Assembly (NCBI GenBank): GCA_045534095.1
Contig: JAZSJA010000027.1
Location: forward strand, 1 to 39,644
DNA from: UMGS1279 sp045534095
Lineage (GTDB): Bacteria > Bacillota > Clostridia > Oscillospirales > Acutalibacteraceae
Reading direction: 5' to 3'
DNA length: 39,644 nucleotides
Shown here: positions 8,062-14,537 of the stretch, one piece after another
Position numbering within the stretch: the stretch's first letter is position 1
Layout: every line of letters begins with the position of its first letter
The notes under the pieces: generated by a model
Seen by the model: the letters and a program-made list of their open reading frames with translations, nothing else
The model's database searches: none
Told to the model about the DNA's origin: nothing
Translations under genes and position numbers: made by a program

Positions 8062-8616
8062 ATGGATGATTTAAAAATCATTGAGCTTTATTTTAAGCGG
8101 GATGAACAAGCGATTAAAGAAACCGACATAAAATACGGTAAGCTTTGCCGTAGTATATCTTACAACATCCTAAACAACAGTGAGGATGCCGAAGAATGTG
8201 TGTATGATACATATATGGGAATTTGGAACTCTGTGCCCCCCACCAAGCCCTCCTCCTTAATGGCGTATCTTTGTAAAATCGCACGTAATCTTTCTATCAA
8301 GCGTTTAACCTTTAATAAACGGGATAAACGTTCTGCAAACCTAACATTATCTATTGAGGAGCTTTCGGAGGTTCTCCCCGATGAAAGATACGCTCCAAAG
8401 GTAATGGATGAAGAGGTTGCAAAATCAATTAGCAAATTTTTAAAAAACCAAAAAGAAGACGTAAGAAACATATTTATTCGAAAATATTACTTTTTCGACT
8501 CTATCGAATCAATATCAAAACGCTACGGATTTACCAGTAGCAAGATAAAAAACATACTATTTAACACGCGAAAAAAATTAAAAGACCATTTAATTAGAGA
8601 GGGAGTTGAAATATGA
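8062..8616 (+). CDS. ECF-type sigma-70 family RNA polymerase sigma factor
   Basis: 184 residues, the usual ECF size. Region 2 covers about residues 10-80 (SISYNILNNSEDAEECVYDTYMGIWNSVP and MAYLCKIARNLSI, the latter like the usual LxxIARNxxxD core). Region 4 covers about 115-178, with a helix-turn-helix around SIESISKRYGFTSSKIKNIL. AGAGGTG precedes the ATG. It overlaps the next gene by four bases (ATGA), the usual arrangement of an ECF factor with its membrane-bound antagonist. Target promoters are unknown. A TATAAT at 7881-7886 lacks a convincing -35 box. Confidence 0.88.
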   Translation: MDDLKIIELYFKRDEQAIKETDIKYGKLCRSISYNILNNSEDAEECVYDTYMGIWNSVPPTKPSSLMAYLCKIARNLSIKRLTFNKRDKRSANLTLSIEELSEVLPDERYAPKVMDEEVAKSISKFLKNQKEDVRNIFIRKYYFFDSIESISKRYGFTSSKIKNILFNTRKKLKDHLIREGVEI

Positions 8617-9791
8617 AAACACCAAAAATAGTAAATGCAATTGGGAACTTAGATGATGAACTGATAGTTGAAGCAATAAAAAAACCAAAAAAAGCAAGGA
8701 TTACTCCACTAATTAAATGGAGTACCTTGGTGGCGTGTTTTGCTGCAGTTATTATATTGGGCATAAATATAGGTCCTGCCCTTTTTAAAACGCCTTCCAA
8801 ACCTTACAGCAGATACAAAGACTTCACTCTTCAAACCGAAGAAAGTGCTATTATTTGGCCTTGGGAATATCTAACCCTATCTGAAAAATACATCGAATTT
8901 ACTTTAGATGGGGATATATATATGAGTCGAGGCGTTGCCGTTTCAGAGACTTTTGTAGGGAATTTAATAGGACGATACCAAGTGTTTGGATATGATGAAT
9001 ATACCGATGAAACGCCATCAAGTTATTTTGATGTTTATGAGTTGAAGCACGCCAAAAAATCTCAACTTGTTGCAGTAAAAATGGAAAACTCTTACTATGT
9101 ATTTAAAAATGACGTCTATTCCCCACCTGCTACCTTAGGTGATTTATTTAACCTAATTGATCTTTCGAAAGCTGTTGAATTAAACTATTTTTCTGAGGAA
9201 AGTGACGGCCCCGATGGAGAACATTTTGAGTTAAATGATGATACGCACATATGGGAAATCCTAAAAGAACGTAAAAACGCTCCCTTTGTTGAGGACGATA
9301 ACTGGAGTTATATCGGCAAAGAAAACATCAGTTTTTCTATCACCTCTGAAGTGCTTGGAGTTTACAAAGTGGCAATGATTATCACCAATGACGGTTATCT
9401 ATGGACAAACGCTTTCAGTTGGCAGTATCTTTTTAACATTGGAGAAGATGCCGCAAATAAAATTATAAAATATGCAAAAGAAAACTCTAAAAAAGCAGAA
9501 TACGAACCATACGATAAAACACAAGCAGGTAAAATAACCGAAATCACCGAGGAATTTTTAGTACTGGATGATTCTATTCTATGCAACAATCCCAAGGACG
9601 GAATCACTTATAAAATTCTGCTAAACAACCCATACATTACTCGCCATATTAAATTGGGTTCAATAGAGGTTGGAGATATTGTTCAGGTGCATTACACCAA
9701 GGAAATTAGCACTGCTGACAATACCATAGATAGTGCAACGTCATTATCAGAGGTTAGAATTTTTGAAGGCGAGCTGCTTATTGAAGAATAA
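8613..9791 (+). CDS. Putative membrane anti-sigma factor / sensor paired with the ECF sigma
   Basis: 392 residues. The N-terminal cytoplasmic segment (1-33, MKTPKIVNAIGNLDDELIVEA) resembles the short start of clostridial ECF-associated membrane regulators. One transmembrane helix spans about 35-54, and the large C-terminal part should be outside the cell. The last 90 residues, from GKITEITEEFLVLD to VGDIVQVHY, resemble a small OB-like beta domain. No zinc-binding HxxxCxxC anti-sigma motif is visible. The anti-sigma role is inferred from position, overlap and topology; the ligand-sensing region is not recognised. Confidence 0.65.
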   Translation: MKTPKIVNAIGNLDDELIVEAIKKPKKARITPLIKWSTLVACFAAVIILGINIGPALFKTPSKPYSRYKDFTLQTEESAIIWPWEYLTLSEKYIEFTLDGDIYMSRGVAVSETFVGNLIGRYQVFGYDEYTDETPSSYFDVYELKHAKKSQLVAVKMENSYYVFKNDVYSPPATLGDLFNLIDLSKAVELNYFSEESDGPDGEHFELNDDTHIWEILKERKNAPFVEDDNWSYIGKENISFSITSEVLGVYKVAMIITNDGYLWTNAFSWQYLFNIGEDAANKIIKYAKENSKKAEYEPYDKTQAGKITEITEEFLVLDDSILCNNPKDGITYKILLNNPYITRHIKLGSIEVGDIVQVHYTKEISTADNTIDSATSLSEVRIFEGELLIEE

Positions 9792-9830
9792 AAGAATTTA
9801 AATTGTATAAAAATATTGAATAATACAAAC

Positions 9831-9863
9831 AAAAAATCCGTCCACTTTCGTGAACGGATTTTT
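9831..9863. terminator. Bidirectional terminator between anti-sigma gene and tRNA-Pro
   Basis: AAAAAATCCGT pairs with ACGGATTTTT around a CACTTTCGTG loop, giving T-runs on both strands. It can end the sigma/anti-sigma unit (+) and tRNA-Pro (-). Confidence 0.88.
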
Positions 9864-9866
9864 ATT

Positions 9867-9943
9867 TGGTCCGAGTGACAGGAGTCGAACCTGCGGCCTC
9901 TTGAACCCCATTCAAGCGCTCTACCAAACTGAGCCACACCCGG
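9867..9943 (-). tRNA. tRNA-Pro (anticodon GGG)
   Basis: Minus-strand cloverleaf. The acceptor CCGGGTG pairs with CACTCGG (one G-T pair), with A73 and encoded CCA. The anticodon stem CTTGA/TCAAG has loop ATGGGGT, giving GGG (Pro, CCC codon). T-loop TTCGACT is present. Confidence 0.96.
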
Positions 9944-9955
9944 ATAAAAGATTAA

Positions 9956-9961
9956 ATTATA
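9956..9961 (-). promoter_or_regulatory. Probable -10 box of tRNA-Pro
   Basis: TATAAT on the minus strand, 12 bases before the tRNA 5' end. No good -35 box is visible at 16-18 bases, so only the -10 element is called. Confidence 0.45.
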
Positions 9962-10050
9962 CTGGTAAAAAATCACCAAGAATTATATTACCACATCATG
10001 CGACAAAAATCAAGTCTTTTTTTAAAATAATTTAATTTTTTTATTACTCT

Positions 10051-10088
10051 AAAAAAAGATTTCAGCCGCCGAAAATCAGCGGCTGAAA
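10051..10088 (-). terminator. Terminator of the HPr-like gene
   Basis: On the minus strand TTTCAGCCGC and GCGGCTGAAA (10-base arms) form a GC-rich hairpin followed by ATCTTTTTTT. It lies just after the HPr stop. Confidence 0.9.
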
Positions 10089-10103
10089 ATCCGCAAATTT
10101 TAA

Positions 10104-10367
10104 TTACTCAACAAAACCGGATTGAACTAATTCTACTAACTGATCAACAGCATTCTTCTCATCGCCACCATCAGCACTGATGCGGATAGAGGTACCACCA
10201 ATAATACCAAGAGAAAGAACACCAAGAAGGCTCTTAGCGTTTACACGACGCTCATCCTTCTCTACCCAAATTGAAGACTTAAACTCGTTAGCCTTTTGAA
10301 TAAAAAAGGTTGCGGGACGTGCACGAAGACCACCCTGATTTTGAACTACTACATCTTTAACATACAT
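10104..10367 (-). CDS. HPr-family protein with Arg at position 15 (Crh-like)
   Basis: 87 residues when started at the ATG at 10367, which has GAGG eight bases upstream; a TTG start at 10388 is less likely. The fold and length match HPr. The active site reads GLRARPA where HPr has GLHARPA, so the phosphoryl-accepting His15 is Arg (codon CGT). The regulatory serine is kept at position 46 (AKSLLGVLSLGI), the site of HPr kinase in Firmicutes. In Bacillus, Crh likewise lacks His15 and keeps Ser46, acting in CcpA-dependent carbon regulation rather than PTS transfer. By analogy this is a regulatory HPr paralogue; that role is inferred. Monocistronic, with its own promoter and terminator. Confidence 0.85.
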   Translation of the reverse strand: MYVKDVVVQNQGGLRARPATFFIQKANEFKSSIWVEKDERRVNAKSLLGVLSLGIIGGTSIRISADGGDEKNAVDQLVELVQSGFVE

Positions 10368-10429
10368 AGCAAAAACCTCATCTTTCAAACAAAGTTACAA
10401 ATTATTTTAACCTAGCTTACACTATTATG

Positions 10430-10441
10430 TCCCACTTGGGA
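10430..10441. promoter_or_regulatory. Possible operator next to the HPr promoter
   Basis: An inverted repeat TCCCA-CT-TGGGA lies just downstream of the -10 box, over the expected transcription start. No regulator is recognised for it. Confidence 0.35.
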
Positions 10442-10448
10442 TAATATA

Positions 10449-10476
10449 ATTATACCACAATATATCGTATCGTCAA
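10449..10476 (-). promoter_or_regulatory. Sigma-A promoter of the HPr-like gene
   Basis: Minus strand TTGACG (10471-10476) and TATAAT (10449-10454), 16 bases apart. The rest of the 10389-10645 gap holds a weak hairpin at 10586-10602 and nothing else that I can name. Confidence 0.75.
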
Positions 10477-10645
10477 CTATAAATCGATACAAATTTTTAA
10501 CTTCTCACAATTTAATAAACAAAAAATGAATAAAATATTTTTGTTTGTATAAAATTGCTAAAAAGAATCGACTAATTTTAGGTAAGAGTTTTAGTAAAAC
10601 TCGTTTTAACTATATATTTTATACTATGCTGTTGATAACATTTAG

Positions 10646-11371
10646 TTATTTTAATTGATTTAAATACTTTTTATCACTATCAGTTAATTCGGCTTTCTCT
10701 AACATTTCCGGACGCTTTTCAAGGGTGGTTTCGAGGGATTTTTCCCTACGCCATTTTGTAATATTGGCGTGATGTCCTGAAAGCAACACGTCGGGCACCT
10801 CCCTGCCCTCCCAAACGGCAGGACGAGTATACTGAGGATACTCCAACAGTCCACTCCAATGGCTTTCATCACTAAAGCAAACCTCATCGGAAAGTACTCC
10901 GGGAAGAAGACGGGAAACGGCGTCTGCAACGGCTACTGCAGCAATCTCGCCACCCGTTAAAACAAAATCACCAAGAGAAATTTCTTCATCTACACACTTT
11001 TCAAGCACACGCTCATCAACACCTTCGTAATGACCGCAAAGAAGAACAAATCTATCAAGCTTTGAAAGTTCTATAGCCTTTGCTTGGTCAAAGGTTTTAC
11101 CCTTAGGTGAAAGGTAAATTACTCTGGGTTTTTCTTCACAGTCACCAATTATTGCCTCTAAACAGTCATTGATTGGCTGTGCAGACATAACCATACCCAT
11201 TCCACCGCCGTAAGGTGCGTCATCAACACGGTTATGCTTATCAAGAGTGTAATCCCTGATATTATGGCAGACAATTTCTACCTTATTATCTTTTCTGGCT
11301 CTGCCAATGATGCTCTCACCCAAAAATCCCTCGCACATTTCAGGAAAAAGGGTTAAAATATCTATTTTCAT
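10646..11371 (-). CDS. trmD: tRNA (guanine-37-N1)-methyltransferase
   Basis: Methylates G37 of tRNAs reading CNN codons, which prevents +1 frameshifting. The 241 residues are normal length. The trefoil-knot SAM region is intact: VIYLSPKGKTFDQ, LLCGHYEGVDERV and ISLGDFVLTGGE. The catalytic-region segment RLLPGVL follows. Three bases separate it from rimM, its usual neighbour. The commonly following rplS is absent here. Confidence 0.97.
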   Translation of the reverse strand: MKIDILTLFPEMCEGFLGESIIGRARKDNKVEIVCHNIRDYTLDKHNRVDDAPYGGGMGMVMSAQPINDCLEAIIGDCEEKPRVIYLSPKGKTFDQAKAIELSKLDRFVLLCGHYEGVDERVLEKCVDEEISLGDFVLTGGEIAAVAVADAVSRLLPGVLSDEVCFSDESHWSGLLEYPQYTRPAVWEGREVPDVLLSGHHANITKWRREKSLETTLEKRPEMLEKAELTDSDKKYLNQLK

Positions 11372-11374
11372 AAA

Positions 11375-11887
11375 CTAGTCCTCAAATATGCCTTTTAAGG
11401 GTCGAATAACAATTTTATTTTCGTCAATATCCACGTTTAGTACAACCTCATCTATAACGGGAATTAAATACTCTTTCCCCTCTTTATTTATGTGCCATAC
11501 GTCATTTGCACCGGTTTTAGAAACGTCAGATATTTTACCTAAAAGTTCGTTAGAATCAGCATCAAAAACATCACAATCAATAAGATCACTAATTAAATAT
11601 TGATCTTTTTCAAGTTTTAACGCCTTACGCTCAACATACAGGATTTTACCTCTTAAATTTTCAGCGTCATCCATACTGTTAACTCCGTCTAACTCCATAA
11701 TAACCACGTTGCCGTGAGGTTTAGAAGATTTGATCTTAACAGAATTAAATTCTCCTTGTTCTTTAAAACAAAGAGTTTTAAACTGGCATAAAAATTCAGG
11801 AGTATCACACCAAGGTTGAACACGAAGTCCACCCCTTACACCATGAGTACCAACAATTTTACCTGTTTCAATGTAATCTTTTTTCAT
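11375..11887 (-). CDS. rimM: Ribosome maturation factor RimM
   Basis: Binds S19 in late 30S assembly. The start at 11887 (MKKDYIETGKIVGTHG) is chosen over an upstream in-frame ATG at 11989 because AGAGGAG stands before it and the family begins here; the upstream stretch encodes low-complexity sequence within a large hairpin. That gives 170 residues: the N-terminal RimM beta-barrel (about 1-85, GVRGGLRVQPW) and the C-terminal PRC barrel (about 95-168, YLISDLIDCDVFD and EYLIPVIDEVV). Confidence 0.94.
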   Translation of the reverse strand: MKKDYIETGKIVGTHGVRGGLRVQPWCDTPEFLCQFKTLCFKEQGEFNSVKIKSSKPHGNVVIMELDGVNSMDDAENLRGKILYVERKALKLEKDQYLISDLIDCDVFDADSNELLGKISDVSKTGANDVWHINKEGKEYLIPVIDEVVLNVDIDENKIVIRPLKGIFED

Positions 11888-11911
11888 AATATTTCTCCTC
11901 TTTTGACTTTT

Positions 11912-11970
11912 GCGGTGGAAAATCCTTACTATCCAACCACATAATTTGGGTAAAAAGGATTTTCCGCCGC
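11912..11970. repeat. Long inverted repeat between khpA and rimM
   Basis: Arms GCGGTGGAAAATCCTT (11912-11927) and AAGGATTTTCCGCCGC (11955-11970) pair at 15 of 16 positions around a 27-base loop. It lies in the 122-base gap before rimM and has no T-run, so it is more likely an RNA structure in the operon transcript than a terminator. Confidence 0.7.
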
Positions 11971-12009
11971 TACTTAAAGAGAACTTCAAGCAAGCGACGG
12001 AAATTAAAA

Positions 12010-12243
12010 TTAGTCAATCTCAACTGCAACTTTTTGGCCGTTTCTATTAGCTGCTGCACGCATAACTGTGCGGATAGCCTTTGCGATACGGCCCTGCTTG
12101 CCGATAACACGACCCATATCATCCTCTGCTACGTGAAGATGATAAACAATAACGCCCTCTTCGTTGGGCTCGTCAACTGTTGCGGTAACGGCATCGGGAT
12201 TTTCAACCAAGCCTGCTGCCATTGCGATTAAAAGTTCTGTCAT
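12010..12243 (-). CDS. khpA: KH-domain RNA-binding protein KhpA
   Basis: 77 residues, a single KH domain with the GXXG-type loop in GRVIGKQGRIAKAIRTVM. In Firmicutes KhpA partners with KhpB/Jag as an RNA chaperone affecting cell division and envelope genes. Its position between rpsP and rimM is the classical one. ATG preceded by AGGAGAA. Confidence 0.93.
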   Translation of the reverse strand: MTELLIAMAAGLVENPDAVTATVDEPNEEGVIVYHLHVAEDDMGRVIGKQGRIAKAIRTVMRAAANRNGQKVAVEID

Positions 12244-12268
12244 AATTTTTCTCCTTGAATACTGTGCG

Positions 12269-12295
12269 ATTAGCCAAAAATCATAAATGGCTAAT
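12269..12295. repeat. Small hairpin between rpsP and khpA
   Basis: ATTAGCC (12269-12275) and GGCTAAT (12289-12295) flank a 13-base loop in the 84-base gap. No T-run. Role unknown; possibly an mRNA stability or processing site. Confidence 0.45.
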
Positions 12296-12327
12296 ATAGG
12301 TTAACTTTGCCTGCTAAAAGGTTCTAA

Positions 12328-12570
12328 TTAAAGAACACCGTTTTTCTTAAGCAATGCTTTAACGGTATCGGTAGGTTGTGCACCGTTGCCGATCCAAGCC
12401 TTTGCTTTCTCACCGTCAATGTTTACTACTGCGGGTTCCTTAGTGGGATCGTAGTAACCGATTTCCTCGATGAATCTACCGTTACGGGGAGATCTGGAAT
12501 CAGCAACAACCACACGATAGAAAGGAGCCTTTTTAGCGCCCATACGACGAAGTCTGATTTTAACTGCCAT
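12328..12570 (-). CDS. rpsP: 30S ribosomal protein S16
   Basis: 80 residues with typical S16 sequence: MAVKIRLRRMGAKKAPFYR, VVADSRSPRNGRFIEEIGYYDP and a C-terminal QPTDTVKALLKK. Second ribosome-related gene after ffh in the operon, with AGGTG before the ATG. Confidence 0.98.
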   Translation of the reverse strand: MAVKIRLRRMGAKKAPFYRVVVADSRSPRNGRFIEEIGYYDPTKEPAVVNIDGEKAKAWIGNGAQPTDTVKALLKKNGVL

Positions 12571-12648
12571 TTTTGTTACACCTCACTTAACAAAATTCTT
12601 TATATATTCAAAGAACATCCCTTTTGGAATACTTCTGTGAACAACTTA

Positions 12649-13995
12649 TTATAGTCCGCCAAATCCGGGTGGAAGACCAAGTCCACGACCAAAACGACGT
12701 TTACCACCCTTGGAATTCATTTGCTTAAACATTTTTTTCATTTGCTCATATTGTCCAAGTAATCGGTTAACATCCTCAACCTTAACACCTGCACCCGCTG
12801 CAATTCTGCGTTTACGGGAGGCGTTTATTATATCGGGCTTTGAACGTTCTTTCTTGGTCATTGATTTTATAATCGCTTCAACGCGAAGCATTTGTTTATC
12901 ATCAATATCCACGTCTTTAAGTTTTTGACTCATACCGGGAATCATAGACATAAGACTTTTAATAGAACCCATTTTCTTGATGCTTTCAAACTGCGAAAGT
13001 AAATCGTTCATATCAAATTTGTTTTCAGCCAAACGCTTTGCAGTTTCTTCAGCCTGTTTATTATCAAGCTCGTGTTCTGCTTTTTCAATAAGAGAAAGCA
13101 TATCACCCATACCAAGAATACGGGACGCCATACGGTCAGGGTGAAACTCGTCCAAATCATCTAATTTTTCACCAACACCGGCATAGATAATGGGTTTACC
13201 TGTAACCGCACGTACGGAAAGTGCAGCACCGCCACGGGTATCACCATCAAGCTTAGTTAAAATAACACCATCAATTTCAAGTAAATCATTAAAGGCCTTA
13301 GCAACGTTAACTGCATCTTGACCTATCATAGAATCAATAACCAAAAGTATGTTGTTTATCTCAACTGCCTTAGTTATTCTAGTAAGTTCTGCCATAAGAT
13401 CATCATCAATATGAAGACGACCGGCGGTATCCAAAATAACGTAATCGTGGCCGTAGTCACGTGCGTATTTAACTGCTTCTACCGCGATTTTTTCCGGTTT
13501 TTCAGTACCCATTTCAAAAACGGGAACCTCGGCCGCCGCACCAACAACCTTTAACTGCTCAATAGCGGCAGGACGATAAATATCACAAGCAACAAGCATT
13601 GGTCTGTGACCTTCTGCTTTCAGCTTTTTAGCAAGCTTTGCACTGTGAGTGGTCTTACCTGAACCCTGTAAACCACACATTAAAATGATTGTGGGAATAC
13701 GCGATGAGGTTTTAAGCCTTGTGTGTTCGCCGCCCATTAAAGCGGTTAATTCATCACGAACGATTTTTATAACCATTTGTGCAGGTGTAAGACTTTCCAT
13801 AACCTTTTCACCGACACATTTTTCAAGCAAGGTGTTAGAAAAATCTTTAGCCACTTTATAGTTAACGTCTGCCTCTAAAAGAGCCAAACGAACCTCACGC
13901 ATTGCGGTTTTAACATCGCTTTCGGTAAGTTTACCCTTGGAGCGAAGCTTTTTAAAGGCGGCAGCCAATTTATCCGAAAGACCTTCAAATGCCAT
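12649..13995 (-). CDS. ffh: Signal recognition particle protein Ffh
   Basis: GTPase that binds signal peptides and 4.5S/scRNA and targets ribosomes to the membrane with FtsY. The 448 residues have: N domain (1-85); G domain with GLQGSGKTT near 107-115, DTAGRLHID near 190 and TKLDGDTRGGAALS near 247; and the methionine-rich M domain (about 330-448), with GMGDMLSLIEKAE at the junction and the RNA-binding RKRRIAAGAG. It follows ylxM after about 18 bases, the usual pair. A glycine-rich tail closes it. Confidence 0.98.
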   Translation of the reverse strand: MAFEGLSDKLAAAFKKLRSKGKLTESDVKTAMREVRLALLEADVNYKVAKDFSNTLLEKCVGEKVMESLTPAQMVIKIVRDELTALMGGEHTRLKTSSRIPTIILMCGLQGSGKTTHSAKLAKKLKAEGHRPMLVACDIYRPAAIEQLKVVGAAAEVPVFEMGTEKPEKIAVEAVKYARDYGHDYVILDTAGRLHIDDDLMAELTRITKAVEINNILLVIDSMIGQDAVNVAKAFNDLLEIDGVILTKLDGDTRGGAALSVRAVTGKPIIYAGVGEKLDDLDEFHPDRMASRILGMGDMLSLIEKAEHELDNKQAEETAKRLAENKFDMNDLLSQFESIKKMGSIKSLMSMIPGMSQKLKDVDIDDKQMLRVEAIIKSMTKKERSKPDIINASRKRRIAAGAGVKVEDVNRLLGQYEQMKKMFKQMNSKGGKRRFGRGLGLPPGFGGL

Positions 13996-14013
13996 AGATT
14001 AAATTCGCTCCTT

Positions 14014-14355
14014 TCAAATTGTTGTTTCAAGTTCAGTTAACAAAACTTCCATTTTGTTAAAATCTTTATTTTTATTTAATACTTTAAGACTATTTATAAT
14101 CTTTAATTGTTCGGTATTGCGACTATAAAGTCCGAGAACTGACTCCATCTTTAAAAGTTCCTTTTCGGCACGTTTAATAACGTCCATCGCACCCTGACGG
14201 GAGCCGCCCTCATTCTCGGCGATTTCTGATAAAGAAAGGTCATCGAAATAATAAAGTTCTAAAAGCCTTAACTGTTTTTCGGTAAGGAGTTTTCCGTAAA
14301 TCTCCAAAAGATCACATATCAAAAGATTTTTTGACAAAACATCACCGCCAAACAT
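14014..14355 (-). CDS. ylxM: YlxM family DNA-binding protein (UPF0122)
   Basis: 113 residues, helix-turn-helix protein resembling sigma region 4. Core sequence: YGKLLTEKQLRLLELYYFDDLSLSEIAE, then SRQGAMDVIKRAEKEL. It nearly always precedes ffh in Firmicutes and is thought to modulate SRP; the exact function is unclear. The AAAGG before the ATG at 14355 is very close to it; a TTG seven codons in is an alternative start. First gene of the operon. Confidence 0.9.
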   Translation of the reverse strand: MFGGDVLSKNLLICDLLEIYGKLLTEKQLRLLELYYFDDLSLSEIAENEGGSRQGAMDVIKRAEKELLKMESVLGLYSRNTEQLKIINSLKVLNKNKDFNKMEVLLTELETTI

Positions 14356-14378
14356 ACCTTTCTTTTTTATCCTAAAAG

Positions 14379-14407
14379 ATTATAACACACCACAACCGTG
14401 GTGTCAA
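14379..14407 (-). promoter_or_regulatory. Perfect sigma-A promoter of ylxM-ffh operon with palindrome in its spacer
   Basis: Minus strand TTGACA (14402-14407), a 17-base spacer, TATAAT (14379-14384). The spacer holds the inverted repeat ACACCAC-AACC-GTGGTGT (14387-14404), which overlaps the -35 box: a plausible operator or hairpin. Confidence 0.85.
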
Positions 14408-14537
14408 GTTTTTTTCTTGACAGACAAAAACTTTTCTATATATTTCTAAAAAAATCACATTTTAACAGCAAAAACTATTTTAACGTTTGTTAAATTGTAA
14501 TAAAGAAAGCTATAAAACGCTTTATTTAACCATACGC

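Noticed and set aside
10586..10602. GAGTTTT-AGT-AAAACTC hairpin as trmD terminator
   Set aside because: Weak AT-rich 7-base stem without a clear T-run on the minus strand.
11888..11989. N-terminal extension of RimM starting at 11989
   Set aside because: It lies within the inverted repeat, has no family similarity, and the internal ATG at 11887 has a strong ribosome binding site.
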